37,484 bases of DNA, from the NCBI GenBank assembly GCA_913052465.1, contig CAJXEN010000004.1, forward strand, positions 1 through 37,484, given 5' to 3'. The position numbers and the translations under genes were made by a program. Each line of letters begins with the position of its first letter. Positions within the stretch are counted from its first letter, which is position 1. Shown here one piece after another: positions 16,053-27,222 of this stretch. The notes below the pieces were generated by a model. The model saw only the letters and a list, made by a program, of their open reading frames with translations, was not told the DNA's origin and did no database searches. This DNA is from an uncultured Oceanospirillaceae bacterium. Its GTDB lineage: Bacteria; Pseudomonadota; Gammaproteobacteria; Pseudomonadales; Balneatricaceae.

Positions 16053-17156
16053 ATGAAATTTACCATCAGCCGAGAAGCCTTTTTAAAGCCCTTAGTGTTA
16101 GTTGCGGGCATTGTTGAGAGGCGTCAAACCCTTCCTGTACTGGCCAACATACTGGTCGTTGTTGAAGGTGATCAACTTACCCTTACGGGTACTGACCTAG
16201 AGGTAGAGTTGGTTGGTCGGGTGAGTTTAGACCAAGTGGGTGAAGATGGTGGGGTGACTATACCGGCGCGCAAGTTGATGGATATTTGCAAGTCACTACC
16301 TGATCACGCCATGATCGAAGTTTCTCAGAATGAAGAACACGTGTTAGTGCGTTCGGCGCGTAGTAAGTTTAAGTTATCCACACTTCCTGCTGCTGACTTT
16401 CCAAACGTAGAGGATAGTCCTGAGTCGTTTGAATTTGAGGTGCCACAAATGGCCCTTAAACAGTTGGTTGATCAAACTGGCTTTGCCATGGCTCAGCAAG
16501 ATGTCCGTTATTATTTAAATGGCATGTTGTTTGAGATTAAAGACAGCCAATTGCGCACAGTGGCTACTGATGGCCACAGGTTAGCGACGAGTTTTATGCC
16601 AGTTGCTTTGCCCGACCAAGCTGGACAGCAATTGATCGTGCCGCGAAAGGGAGTGTTGGAGTTGGCGCGCTTAATGACGGAACAGGATGGAACGGTGCGG
16701 TTAGTTGTTGGAGCGAGCCATATCCGTGCATTTACCAGTGAGTTCATTTTTACATCTAAGCTTGTTGACGGCAAGTTTCCGGATTATGAGCGTGTATTGC
16801 CGCGTAATGGCGACAAAGTTGTGCTCGTTGATCGCTTGGCGATGCGTGGCGTATTAAGCCGTGCAGCCATACTATCCAACGAAAAGTACCGTGGGGTCCG
16901 TATGACTGTAAGTGATACTAACTTACAGGTGGTGGCTAATAATCCAGAGCAGGAAGAGGCAGAAGAAAGCCTCATGGTGGATTATCAGGGTGCTCAAATC
17001 GAAATTGGTTTCAACGTTGGTTATGTATTAGATGTGCTTAATGTTCTGCATAGTGATCAGGTAAAAATAACCTTAAGTGATTCTAATTCTAGTGCGCTAT
17101 TGGCAGAGGGTGGCAATGGCGCAGCTCAATACGTCATCATGCCAATGCGCCTATAA
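16053..17156 (+). CDS. dnaN: DNA polymerase III sliding clamp (beta subunit)
   Basis: Ring-forming processivity clamp (367 aa, the usual length) with three repeated domains. It starts MKFTISREAFLKPLVLVAGIVERRQTLPVLANIL and ends NGAAQYVIMPMRL, the conserved C-terminus whose MPMRL forms part of the client-binding pocket. FATDGHRLA-type motif (VATDGHRLATS) is at about 172-182. An AGGAT lies about 12 bases before the ATG. The coding sequence contains a perfect DnaA box, TTATCCACA at 16374-16382, which may be incidental because it encodes the conserved LST. Confidence 0.98.
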   Translation: MKFTISREAFLKPLVLVAGIVERRQTLPVLANILVVVEGDQLTLTGTDLEVELVGRVSLDQVGEDGGVTIPARKLMDICKSLPDHAMIEVSQNEEHVLVRSARSKFKLSTLPAADFPNVEDSPESFEFEVPQMALKQLVDQTGFAMAQQDVRYYLNGMLFEIKDSQLRTVATDGHRLATSFMPVALPDQAGQQLIVPRKGVLELARLMTEQDGTVRLVVGASHIRAFTSEFIFTSKLVDGKFPDYERVLPRNGDKVVLVDRLAMRGVLSRAAILSNEKYRGVRMTVSDTNLQVVANNPEQEEAEESLMVDYQGAQIEIGFNVGYVLDVLNVLHSDQVKITLSDSNSSALLAEGGNGAAQYVIMPMRL

Positions 17157-17232
17157 CTGAGCTCGAACTGAAGCTTTTTCTGTGCGCCAGGTGTACTGGT
17201 GAACTTAGTTTATAAGCACTTTTTTAAAGGTG

Positions 17233-17241
17233 TTATACACA
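17233..17241 (+). promoter_or_regulatory. DnaA box between dnaN and recF
   Basis: Perfect TTATACACA, 13 bases upstream of the recF ATG and overlapping its translation initiation region. The 98-base dnaN-recF gap otherwise shows only a T-rich stretch. Bound DnaA here could affect recF-gyrB expression; that is inferred. Confidence 0.5.
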
Positions 17242-17254
17242 GGTAGTATGGTCT

Positions 17255-18343
17255 ATGTCTGTTCAGCATCTGAGTATTCAGCGGTTGCGTAACCTACAAC
17301 AAGTGGACGTTGAGTTTGATGTAGGCATCAATCTGCTTTATGGACTAAATGCCAGTGGCAAAACTAGCATTTTAGAAGCACTGTACATGCTCGCTTTAGG
17401 GCGCTCTTTTCGGAGTTTAAAGTTGGCTTCTGTTATTACCCAAGGTCACACAGATTGTCTGCTGTTTGCAAAGCTTAGAAACCCCCAGGGTGTTATTGAC
17501 TCATTAGGTATGACCCGTCGTTTGGATGGTGACCATAGCGTGCGCCTCAATGGTGAAACTCTATCTTCTATTGCGGAGCTTGCGAGCCTATTGCCTGTGC
17601 AGCTAATCGACCCTAGTACTGTGGGTTTGATTGAGGCAGGTCCAAGTGTTCGTAGGCAGTATTTAGATTGGGGAGTGTACCACCATAACCCCAGTTTTTT
17701 TGGCCTGTGGAAGCAGGCCCAGAGGCTACTAAAACAACGTAACAGCGCGCTTAAATGTGGTACAATGGCCGCCACTGTAAGGGCTAGTTTTGACCCGGGC
17801 TTGGTAGTTGTCGCGGAGCAGTTAAATAAGCTTAGAGCGGCGTATTTGAAGCTCCTTGAGCCGGTTTTCTTCCAGTTACTGTCTGGCTTGGTAGATTTGC
17901 CAGATTTAAAGCTAGGTTACTATTCTGGTTGGTCTGCAAATCGAGATTATTCCGACATACTTGAAGAAACCTTGGAGCGGGACTTGCGACTTGGTTATAC
18001 TCAGCGTGGTCCCCAGCGTGCAGATGTTAAACTAACGATCAATGGCGTTAACGCTGTTGAGCGCTTGTCCCGTGGTCAGCAAAAGCTGGTTGTGGTAGCG
18101 CTTAAGCTTGCCCAAGGCAAGTTATTAAGCGAGGTAGAGGGCCGCAAGTGTGTGTTTTTGGTTGACGACTTAGCAGCTGAGTTGGATTGGTCCCATCGGC
18201 GAGAGATATGTAGACAGTTAGTGAATTTAGACACGCAAGTGTTTGTCACTAGTGTGGGCCCTAATGAGCTAACGGGTTGTTGGCCAGAAGGTGAAAAAAT
18301 AAAAATGTTTCACGTGAAACAAGGACAAGTCAGTCAAGACTAG
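17255..18343 (+). CDS. recF: DNA replication and repair protein RecF
   Basis: SMC-like ATPase (362 aa) that loads RecA at gapped DNA with RecO and RecR. Walker A GLNASGKT at 30-37, ABC-type signature SRGQQKLVVVALKLA near 273, Walker B VFLVDDLAAELD near 296, all in the expected order. Start ATG 17255-17257 with an AGG about 11 bases upstream. The C-terminal KMFHVKQGQVSQD is encoded across a perfect parS palindrome (18306-18321), so the last residues are constrained by a DNA-level signal. gyrB follows after 62 bases. Confidence 0.97.
   Translation: MSVQHLSIQRLRNLQQVDVEFDVGINLLYGLNASGKTSILEALYMLALGRSFRSLKLASVITQGHTDCLLFAKLRNPQGVIDSLGMTRRLDGDHSVRLNGETLSSIAELASLLPVQLIDPSTVGLIEAGPSVRRQYLDWGVYHHNPSFFGLWKQAQRLLKQRNSALKCGTMAATVRASFDPGLVVVAEQLNKLRAAYLKLLEPVFFQLLSGLVDLPDLKLGYYSGWSANRDYSDILEETLERDLRLGYTQRGPQRADVKLTINGVNAVERLSRGQQKLVVVALKLAQGKLLSEVEGRKCVFLVDDLAAELDWSHRREICRQLVNLDTQVFVTSVGPNELTGCWPEGEKIKMFHVKQGQVSQD
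18306..18321. promoter_or_regulatory. parS site (ParB/Spo0J binding) inside recF
   Basis: TGTTTCACGTGAAACA, a perfect 16-base palindrome and exact match to the bacterial parS consensus (TGTTNCACGTGAAACA). ParB clamps load here and spread to organise and segregate the origin region. It encodes residues MFHVK of RecF, so the same bases serve two roles. Confidence 0.92.
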
Positions 18344-18402
18344 TTATCCATTGGGGTATTTAGCGTTGGCTGCCATTATTTAAGAAATTGACTTCGGAGT
18401 AA

Positions 18403-20823
<2,421 letters not shown>

Positions 20824-20848
20824 TGCCAAAAAGAGAAAATCTAACAAT

Positions 20849-20876
20849 AAAAAAGCCTCCATATGGAGGCTTTTTT
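20849..20876 (+). terminator. Rho-independent terminator after gyrB (bidirectional)
   Basis: GCCTCC/GGAGGC stem extended by A-T pairs to about eleven base pairs with an ATAT loop, followed by TTTTTT on the plus strand and by a matching T-run on the minus strand. It sits between the convergent gyrB and glyS genes and can serve both. Confidence 0.9.
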
Positions 20877-20916
20877 GTAGCTGGAGAGTCATTTACGCAT
20901 TAAGTGTAAACTTACG

Positions 20917-20944
20917 GGATGATGTTTCACGTGGAACATCATCC
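20917..20944. promoter_or_regulatory. Second parS site with extended palindrome, between gyrB and glyS
   Basis: TGTTTCACGTGGAACA at 20923-20938 read on the minus strand is TGTTCCACGTGAAACA, again an exact match to the parS consensus. Six more bases on each side also pair (GGATGA at 20917 and TCATCC ending at 20944), making a 28-base inverted repeat with only one non-pairing position per arm. It is intergenic, 2.6 kb from the recF site. Confidence 0.9.
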
Positions 20945-20964
20945 TTTGGCTGGGTGTGCTAGCC

Positions 20965-23013
20965 TCAACCAGCTAACAAACTGATGTCTGCAACGCGACC
21001 GAGCTCTAGCTGAACTTCAGCCAATAATGCAAGACGGTTGTTCTTTACGGATTCGTCATCAGTCATTACCATAATATCGGAAAAGAACTGTTCTAATGGA
21101 CCAGCTAAATGGGCTAATTGTTGCAGTGCATCATGGTAATTGCCCTGATTAATAGCAGCCAAATTCACCCGCCTAACTTCATTCAACGACTCTGCCAAAG
21201 TAACCTCAGCTGCTTCCGTTAATAACATAACATCAAATGCGGCATCACCATTGCCATTCTTGCTAAGGATATTAACAACTCGTTTATTACTGGCTGCCAA
21301 CGCGGGTGCGGCTTTAAGTTTCAAGAACTCACTTACTGCTTGAACCCGTTTGTTAAAGTCTAAGGGCGAATTGGTTTTATTTTCCATGACCGCAAAATAA
21401 ATATCTACCGCAACATTTTGATCCTCATAGTAGGCCCGTAAACGATCAAAAATGAAATTTAACAACTGAGGCCGTACTTTCTCTAAAGGAGCTGCAAGGC
21501 TATTATGTAGATCATAAGAGGCGTTTATTAGCACACAAAGGTCAAGTTCTAAGTCCTGCTCAATAATAATGCGCAATAAACCTACCGTCGCACGGCGCAA
21601 CGCATAGGGGTCTTTGCTACCAGTAGGTGGTTGTCCGATACCGAACAGTCCCACAAGAGTGTCCAGTCGATCAGCAATAGCAACAGCGCTAGCGACAGGG
21701 GATTCTGGCAGCTGATCACCAGAAAACTTGGGCCAATAGTGCTGCTCTAAAGCTGCCGCAACGGTGTCATCCTCTCCATCATTAAGTGCGTAAACGTGAC
21801 CCATTAGCCCCTGCAGGTCACTAAACTCGAGTACCATATTAGTATTAAGGTCTGCTTTGCATAGTGTCGCTGCACGAGCTGCAAGCAGGCTGTCGGTACC
21901 AATAAGTGAAGCGATTTGGCTGGCCAAATGAGCGACCCTTTGGGTCTTCTCTAATACCGTGCCTAGTTCTGCTTGAAACACTACTTTGCCTAAAGCGGCA
22001 TTGCGACTTTCTAGTGTGGTTTTTTTGTCAGTTTCAAAGAAAAATACGGCATCAGCAAGCCGTGGCCTAATCACCCGCTCATTACCAGCAATAACACGAC
22101 TTGCATCCTTACTGATAACGTTACTGACAGTCAAAAAGTGTGGTAAAATATCGCCATTATCATCTACAAAATGGAAGTATTTTTGATGTTCTTTCATAGA
22201 TGAAATTAATGCCTGTGCAGGCAGTGCCAAAAATGAGTTATCAAATCGACCTGTTAAGCAAACAGGCCGCTCCACTAAACCGGTTACTTCGTCGAGTAAC
22301 TTGTCATCAATTACAGCACTAGCCTTAAGAATCTGGGCTTGCTCTAATATTTGTTTATGGATGATTGCTTTACGCTCTTCGAAGCTAACGATCACATGTT
22401 GCTTACGTAGCTGTTTGGCATAGGTGAGTGGTGACTCAATAGTGATGTCGCCCTGGCTATGAAAGCGATGGCCACGACTAGTATGGCCGTTACTCAAATC
22501 GAACAACTGCGTGTCTACAAGCGCGTTTCCTAATGAAAGAATGAACCACTGTACCGGACGCACGAATTCATTTCTGGATATGCCCCAACGCATCCGCTTA
22601 GCAATTGGCAAGTTAGCCAGCGCTTTATCAATGATCCCTGCTAAAAGGTTGAGGGATTCTGCGCCTGGTATGTGCCGTTCAAATTCATAATATTGGCCTT
22701 TATCGGTATCAACAACCGTTAACTCACTAAGCCCAACTTGGCAGGACCGAGCAAACCCCTGCACTGCTTTTTCTGGAGCCTTAACTGACGGGCCGCGGCG
22801 ACTATCTTGGCGGTCGGCCTGACGCGTTTGTAAAGCTTCAATGATTACTGTGAGACGGCGGGGAGTAGCATAACGAGTAACGTTTGCATGGGCCAAGCCT
22901 AACTCTTTCAATTGACTGGTAATACTAGTTTCCAGTGCTTTAGACAAGCTGAGTAAAGACTTAGGTGGAAGTTCCTCAGTCCCCAGCTCAAACAAAAAAT
23001 CTGCGTGGCTCAT
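20965..23013 (-). CDS. glyS: Glycyl-tRNA synthetase beta subunit
   Basis: Beta chain (682 aa) of the tetrameric alpha2-beta2 class II glycyl-tRNA synthetase, needed for tRNA recognition. N-terminal [16 protein letters not shown], then RTSRGHRFH-like [11 protein letters not shown] near 182, [26 protein letters not shown] near 273, and [37 protein letters not shown] near 448-485 are all typical. Start ATG 23011-23013 overlaps the glyQ stop (ATGA) and has AGGAG upstream. Length is close to the E. coli protein (689 aa). Convergent with gyrB. Confidence 0.98.
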   Translation of the reverse strand: MSHADFLFELGTEELPPKSLLSLSKALETSITSQLKELGLAHANVTRYATPRRLTVIIEALQTRQADRQDSRRGPSVKAPEKAVQGFARSCQVGLSELTVVDTDKGQYYEFERHIPGAESLNLLAGIIDKALANLPIAKRMRWGISRNEFVRPVQWFILSLGNALVDTQLFDLSNGHTSRGHRFHSQGDITIESPLTYAKQLRKQHVIVSFEERKAIIHKQILEQAQILKASAVIDDKLLDEVTGLVERPVCLTGRFDNSFLALPAQALISSMKEHQKYFHFVDDNGDILPHFLTVSNVISKDASRVIAGNERVIRPRLADAVFFFETDKKTTLESRNAALGKVVFQAELGTVLEKTQRVAHLASQIASLIGTDSLLAARAATLCKADLNTNMVLEFSDLQGLMGHVYALNDGEDDTVAAALEQHYWPKFSGDQLPESPVASAVAIADRLDTLVGLFGIGQPPTGSKDPYALRRATVGLLRIIIEQDLELDLCVLINASYDLHNSLAAPLEKVRPQLLNFIFDRLRAYYEDQNVAVDIYFAVMENKTNSPLDFNKRVQAVSEFLKLKAAPALAASNKRVVNILSKNGNGDAAFDVMLLTEAAEVTLAESLNEVRRVNLAAINQGNYHDALQQLAHLAGPLEQFFSDIMVMTDDESVKNNRLALLAEVQLELGRVADISLLAG

Positions 23014-23957
23014 GATTTCTCCTCTTCGTCGTGTAATAGCTCTTTTTTTAATTCTTCACTAGTAAGCGGAAACCCTAATGCTTTGCGGGCTGCATAATAT
23101 TCCAGTGCAACTCGGCGCGCAAGAGTTCGAACACGCAGTATATAGCGCTGCCTTTCGGTGACCGAGATAGCGTGGCGAGCGTCGAGTAGGTTAAATACAT
23201 GGGACGCTTTTAGTACAAATTCATAGGCAGGCAGTGGCAGTTTAGCGTCTACCATACGTGCACACTCAGCTTCGTAGTGGTTGAAGTTACTAAACAGCGT
23301 GTCTACGTGTGCATGTTCAAAGTTATAGGTCGACATTTCTACTTCTTGTTGATGGAAAATGTCTCCATAACTCACTGCTGTACCGTCACTTGCCCGGCTC
23401 CAAACGAGGTCATATACGCTATCCACGTTCTGCAAATACATTGCAATACGCTCCAAACCGATAGTAATTTCTCCCATCACTGGGTGGCACTCTAAGCCGC
23501 CAGCCTGTTGAAAGTAAGTGAATTGTGACACCTCCATACCGTTTAACCAGATTTCCCACCCTAGGCCCCACGCTCCCAGCGTTGGAGATTCCCAATTGTC
23601 CTCAACAAAACGTACATCATGTACTTGAGTATCAATACCAAGGTAATCTAGGCAGCTCAAGTAAAGTTCTTGAAAGTTCGTTGGTGAGGGTTTAATCACG
23701 ACCTGAAACTGGAAGTAATGTTGCAACCGGTTTGGGTTTTCACCGTAGCGGCCATCAGTTGGACGCCGGCTGGGCTGAACATAAGCTGCGCGCCAGCTTT
23801 CAGGACCAATAGCCTTAAGAAAAGTTGCCGGATGAAAGGTGCCAGCACCTACTTCCATATCCAGAGGCTGCATAATGTTGCAGCCTTGGGCAGCCCAGTA
23901 TTGCTGCAAGGCGAAAATGAGCCCTTGAAAAGTGCTTGTATCGGTTGTTTTATCCAC
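23010..23957 (-). CDS. glyQ: Glycyl-tRNA synthetase alpha subunit
   Basis: Catalytic alpha chain (315 aa) that forms glycyl-adenylate. Conserved stretches: [67 protein letters not shown], and [23 protein letters not shown], covering the class II motifs. The start is GTG at 23955-23957, preceded by GGGGAC; the next in-frame residues fit the family N-terminus. The GTG lies inside a sequence one base off a DnaA box (TTATCCACG at 23950-23958), probably chance. First gene of glyQS. Confidence 0.98.
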   Translation of the reverse strand: MDKTTDTSTFQGLIFALQQYWAAQGCNIMQPLDMEVGAGTFHPATFLKAIGPESWRAAYVQPSRRPTDGRYGENPNRLQHYFQFQVVIKPSPTNFQELYLSCLDYLGIDTQVHDVRFVEDNWESPTLGAWGLGWEIWLNGMEVSQFTYFQQAGGLECHPVMGEITIGLERIAMYLQNVDSVYDLVWSRASDGTAVSYGDIFHQQEVEMSTYNFEHAHVDTLFSNFNHYEAECARMVDAKLPLPAYEFVLKASHVFNLLDARHAISVTERQRYILRVRTLARRVALEYYAARKALGFPLTSEELKKELLHDEEEKS

Positions 23958-24029
23958 GACTTAGTCCCCGCATGAAGTAAAAAATAGAAACGCCTCAGCA
24001 CGGTGCCAATAGCAAGATTTAAGCGAAAT

Positions 24030-24054
24030 ATTATACACTAGCAGTTGCCAACTG
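24030..24054 (-). promoter_or_regulatory. Putative glyQS promoter element with adjacent palindrome
   Basis: Minus-strand TATAAT (24030-24035) about 70 bases before glyQ. Six bases farther upstream is a perfect 13-base palindrome CAGTTGCCAACTG (24042-24054), which replaces a recognisable -35 and could bind a regulator. The rest of the 203-base divergent gap holds two GCATGC copies at about 24056 and 24069 and no other clear signal. Confidence 0.35.
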
Positions 24055-24160
24055 GCATGCATCTAAAAGCATGCTAATCCCTCGTTTATGGCCCATTTAC
24101 GGGGTATGATTACCTAACTGAGCCAAACCTTAGGCTTTAGAACGAATCTTTGATTACCTT

Positions 24161-25060
24161 ATGTCTCAAAAATTAAAATCTAGCCTCGCAGTAGGTTTAT
24201 TACACTTGCTGGGAAAGTTACCCCTGTTGTGGTTACATCGTGTGTCCAAGGCGATATTACCCTTTATGCTTGTGTTGCCTAACCAAAGTGCAAGAGCCAC
24301 TAGGCTTAACATACAGCGATGCTTACCATATCTAAGTAGGCAGCAGCAAAACACTTTAGTCCGGCAAAGCTTGCTGCATACTATCTACGCTGCCTTAGAA
24401 ATGGGCATTAATTGGACCCAAACAAGTCAACGTGGATTAGATAGTATCAAATCCATCAACGGTGAAGTGTGCCTACGTGAAGCCCAAGACCAAGGCGGCG
24501 TAGTGCTATTGACTCCACATCTGGGAAACTGGGAACTGTTTGCTAACTGGGCGGCACATCAAACCAAAGTAACTGCACTTTACAAACCAGCCAAACTAAT
24601 CGGGCTTGACCAATTAATACATCAAGCCAGAAGCAATGCAGGTATGAAATTAGCCCCTGCATCGCCCAAAGGCGTTATGCAGTTAAAGTGGTCTCTGCTT
24701 AAAGGAGAAGTTAATCTGATATTACCAGATCAAGAGCCGCCACCAACAGCTGGCATTATTAGCCTTTGGTTTGACCAGCCCGCCTATACAATGACCTTAG
24801 CCAGTCAGCTGGCGAACACTAAAAACACCCGTATTATTTTAGGTTTTGCAAGGCGTCTGGATGCCAGCAAAGGGTTTGCGATTGAGTTGCAAGACATTAC
24901 TGATTTATGTGAGGTAGCTTGCTCTGTTGAGGTAACTAGCGACGTACTGGCAGCCAAGGTTCGGGCAATTAACTTGGCCATAGAGGGCTTGGTACTAAGT
25001 GCACCGGCCCAATATCAGTGGGAATACCGCCGGTTCAAACATACTCTAGATATAAACTAG
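24161..25060 (+). CDS. Lysophospholipid acyltransferase family protein (LpxL/HtrB-like)
   Basis: Inner-membrane acyltransferase (299 aa) of the lipid A biosynthesis type, expected to move an acyl chain to lipid A or a related lipid. Hydrophobic N-terminal segment about 8-40, then the catalytic H-x4-E motif HLGNWE at H120/E125, LYKPAK near 142, and LILPDQEPP near 188-196 (equivalent to the LxxDQ motif). C-terminal YQWEYRRFK matches the family's QWxYKRFK. It stands alone on the plus strand, divergent from glyQ and convergent with a methyltransferase. Substrate (lipid A laurate, myristate or other) cannot be told from sequence alone. The last 20 bases include a tandem TAGATATAAAC repeat that straddles the stop. 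Confidence 0.85.
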   Translation: MSQKLKSSLAVGLLHLLGKLPLLWLHRVSKAILPFMLVLPNQSARATRLNIQRCLPYLSRQQQNTLVRQSLLHTIYAALEMGINWTQTSQRGLDSIKSINGEVCLREAQDQGGVVLLTPHLGNWELFANWAAHQTKVTALYKPAKLIGLDQLIHQARSNAGMKLAPASPKGVMQLKWSLLKGEVNLILPDQEPPPTAGIISLWFDQPAYTMTLASQLANTKNTRIILGFARRLDASKGFAIELQDITDLCEVACSVEVTSDVLAAKVRAINLAIEGLVLSAPAQYQWEYRRFKHTLDIN

Positions 25061-25079
25061 ATATAAACACTTTGTACCA

Positions 25080-25664
25080 CTAACCTAATAAAGGCTTGCG
25101 CGCTATCAACAGGGCTTTACCAGCCAAGGGGTGTTGGCGCTGAGACAAGTCTTGTTCGTCGTGATACAACAAAGGCACTAGATCGCTAAATAACTCTAAC
25201 AGCTCACTTTTTGCTAACAGAAACTGAGTACGTCTTGGCTTATTTAGAGATTCACCTGCAATATCAGTAACTTGATTAAATGTTTGATAAAGCAAAATAC
25301 CACCTGGCTTAAGGTGTGAGACTATCTGTGGACAAAGTATTCGGTCTAGAAAAGCTGTTACGCAAATAAAGTCGAAATATTGGTTTGGCCATGGCGTATT
25401 AACAAGGTCTATACAGCGTTGATTTACTTCAACTTCTTGTAACGCACAGTGACGCTTCATTTGTTCAAGCCCAGCTAATGAATAGTCCCACCCATACATT
25501 TTAAGTCCATGTTTTTTAAGAAATATTGAGTTTTGCCCTAAGCCACATGCCAAGTCCAAACCAACACCAATATTGGGAATGAGATGAGGGTAACTTTGCA
25601 GCCCATAACAGACTGCTGGTAATTCAGAAAATACAGAATAGCGTTGGTTCCACTGCTGTGGCAT
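25080..25664 (-). CDS. Class I SAM-dependent methyltransferase, unassigned
   Basis: Small Rossmann-fold methyltransferase (194 aa). Motif I is GLDLACGLGQNS at 35-46, followed by an acidic strand end (YGWDYS), a motif-IV-like FDFICVTAFLDR, and LKPGGILLYQTFN after motif V. The overall pattern resembles TehB-like and other small-molecule methyltransferases, but nothing identifies the substrate. It is the third gene after trkA-trkH on the minus strand; a 62-base gap holding DnaA boxes separates it from trkH, so its transcription may be separate. Confidence 0.75.
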   Translation of the reverse strand: MPQQWNQRYSVFSELPAVCYGLQSYPHLIPNIGVGLDLACGLGQNSIFLKKHGLKMYGWDYSLAGLEQMKRHCALQEVEVNQRCIDLVNTPWPNQYFDFICVTAFLDRILCPQIVSHLKPGGILLYQTFNQVTDIAGESLNKPRRTQFLLAKSELLELFSDLVPLLYHDEQDLSQRQHPLAGKALLIARKPLLG

Positions 25665-25677
25665 AGATAAAAAATCC

Positions 25678-25698
25678 TGTGGATAAGTCTGTGAATAG
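25678..25698 (-). promoter_or_regulatory. Pair of DnaA boxes between trkH and the methyltransferase
   Basis: A perfect TTATCCACA (minus strand, 25678-25686) and CTATTCACA (25690-25698), one base from TTATNCACA, in the same orientation with 3 bases between them. They sit immediately upstream of the methyltransferase ATG, about 11 kb from dnaA. Confidence 0.5.
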
Positions 25699-25726
25699 GT
25701 TGGGAAAAATCAGTTAACAGAATAAC

Positions 25727-27214
25727 CTAGTCACGCCAAAACATGGGTGTAAACAATACTAATAGCGTGAAGATTTCAAGACGGCCTAAAAGCATAGAGA
25801 AGCATAAGATCCACTTAGCGGTAGTATTAATGTCACCATAGTTAACAGCCACATCTCCCAAACCTGGGCCTAAATTATTGAGCGTAGCACCCACCGCTGA
25901 CCAGGCAGTAACTTGATCCAAACCTGTACCTAATAAGGCAATCATCATGATTAAAAATACTAGTATATAAACGGAGAAAAACCCCCATACAGCCTCAGCC
26001 ACTCGGTCTGGGATTGGGCTAGAACCAAGTTTTACGTGAATGATCGCGTTGGGGTGTATCAACCGTTTTACCTCCCGTAGCCCTTGCTTCAATATAATCA
26101 GCACCCGTACCACCTTCATACCGCCGCCAGTCGAGCCAGCACAGCCGCCCATAAAGGCGGCACTAAACAAGAGAAAGGCTAACATGGGAGGCCACTGGGC
26201 AAAATCCGCTGTGGCAAAGCCGGTGGTGGTCGCAATGGACACTACCTCAAAAATGCCTTGGCGAAAGCTATCATTAAAATCCATATTGTTAGTGAGCCAT
26301 AAAGTGCCCACGGTAATGACGCTAATGAGGCCCAACACGCTTAGGAAGAAACGAAACTCCTCATCTTTCCAATAATGTAACAAACTAGCTTTATAATTTT
26401 TTTGTCGTATGGTCCGCGCAGTATGGAAGTGAAGGCTAAAATTAACTGCAGCCAAAATCATAAAAATGATGGCAATCGTTTCTATAGCTGCACTATCAAA
26501 ATACCCCAAACTAGCATCATGGGTGGAAAAACCACCAATGGCAACGGTCGAAAAACTATGTGTAATGGCATCAAAGGCATTCATACCAGCAAACCAATAA
26601 GCCAAAGCACAAGTGACCGTAAGGGCAAAATAAATGTACCAAAGTTGCTTCGCAGTTTCTGTAATTCTGGGTGTGAGTTTAGAATCCTTTACTGGCCCTG
26701 GAGTTTCAGCACGGTATAGCTGCATGCCCCCAATACCTAGCATGGGGAGGATCGCCACGGCTAATACGATAATGCCCATACCACCAAACCACTGTAGAAA
26801 TTGGCGATAAAACAATAAAGACTTAGGCAAAACATCAAGGTGCGTAATGACCGTAGCACCCGTGGTCGTCAGGCCAGAAAGAGATTCAAATAAAGCGTCT
26901 ACATAACTCCAGTTTAGGTTTAGAGTAGATAGCGGCTGGGAGAAGTAAAAGGGCAAAGCACCAAACAGTCCTAGTACAGACCAAAACATAACCACAATGA
27001 CAAAGCCATCTCGTGTACGCAGAACTTTATTATGTTTAGAGAATGGTAGCCACAACGAAAAACCAGACGCAAAAGTGATGAAAAAAGACAATGCAAAGGT
27101 CCATTCTGCACCATCTCCCTGAAAGCTAAGGGCAATTATTAACGAGGGCAGCATGGTGGCACTGAAAGCCATTAGCAGCATACCAATAATTTTTAAGGTA
27201 ACACGAAAGTGCAT
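25727..27214 (-). CDS. trkH: Trk potassium uptake protein, membrane subunit TrkH
   Basis: Ion-conducting subunit (495 aa) of the Trk K+ uptake system, built from four M1-P-M2 repeats. Pore-loop sequences are visible: ESLSGLTTTGATVITHLD near 110-127, SFSTVAIGGFSTHDASLG near 220, SIATTTGFATADFAQWP near 325 and SAVGATLNNLGPGLGDV near 440. The TGGGMKVVR segment near 366 is the gating-loop region. Length is typical. It follows trkA by 8 bases on the same strand, so the two subunits of the system are co-expressed, with trkA first. Confidence 0.95.
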   Translation of the reverse strand: MHFRVTLKIIGMLLMAFSATMLPSLIIALSFQGDGAEWTFALSFFITFASGFSLWLPFSKHNKVLRTRDGFVIVVMFWSVLGLFGALPFYFSQPLSTLNLNWSYVDALFESLSGLTTTGATVITHLDVLPKSLLFYRQFLQWFGGMGIIVLAVAILPMLGIGGMQLYRAETPGPVKDSKLTPRITETAKQLWYIYFALTVTCALAYWFAGMNAFDAITHSFSTVAIGGFSTHDASLGYFDSAAIETIAIIFMILAAVNFSLHFHTARTIRQKNYKASLLHYWKDEEFRFFLSVLGLISVITVGTLWLTNNMDFNDSFRQGIFEVVSIATTTGFATADFAQWPPMLAFLLFSAAFMGGCAGSTGGGMKVVRVLIILKQGLREVKRLIHPNAIIHVKLGSSPIPDRVAEAVWGFFSVYILVFLIMMIALLGTGLDQVTAWSAVGATLNNLGPGLGDVAVNYGDINTTAKWILCFSMLLGRLEIFTLLVLFTPMFWRD

Positions 27215-27222
27215 ATTAAGGC

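Noticed and set aside
16345-16356. AACACGTGTT palindrome in dnaN as a third parS
   Set aside because: Shares only the CACGTG centre; the outer bases differ from the parS consensus.
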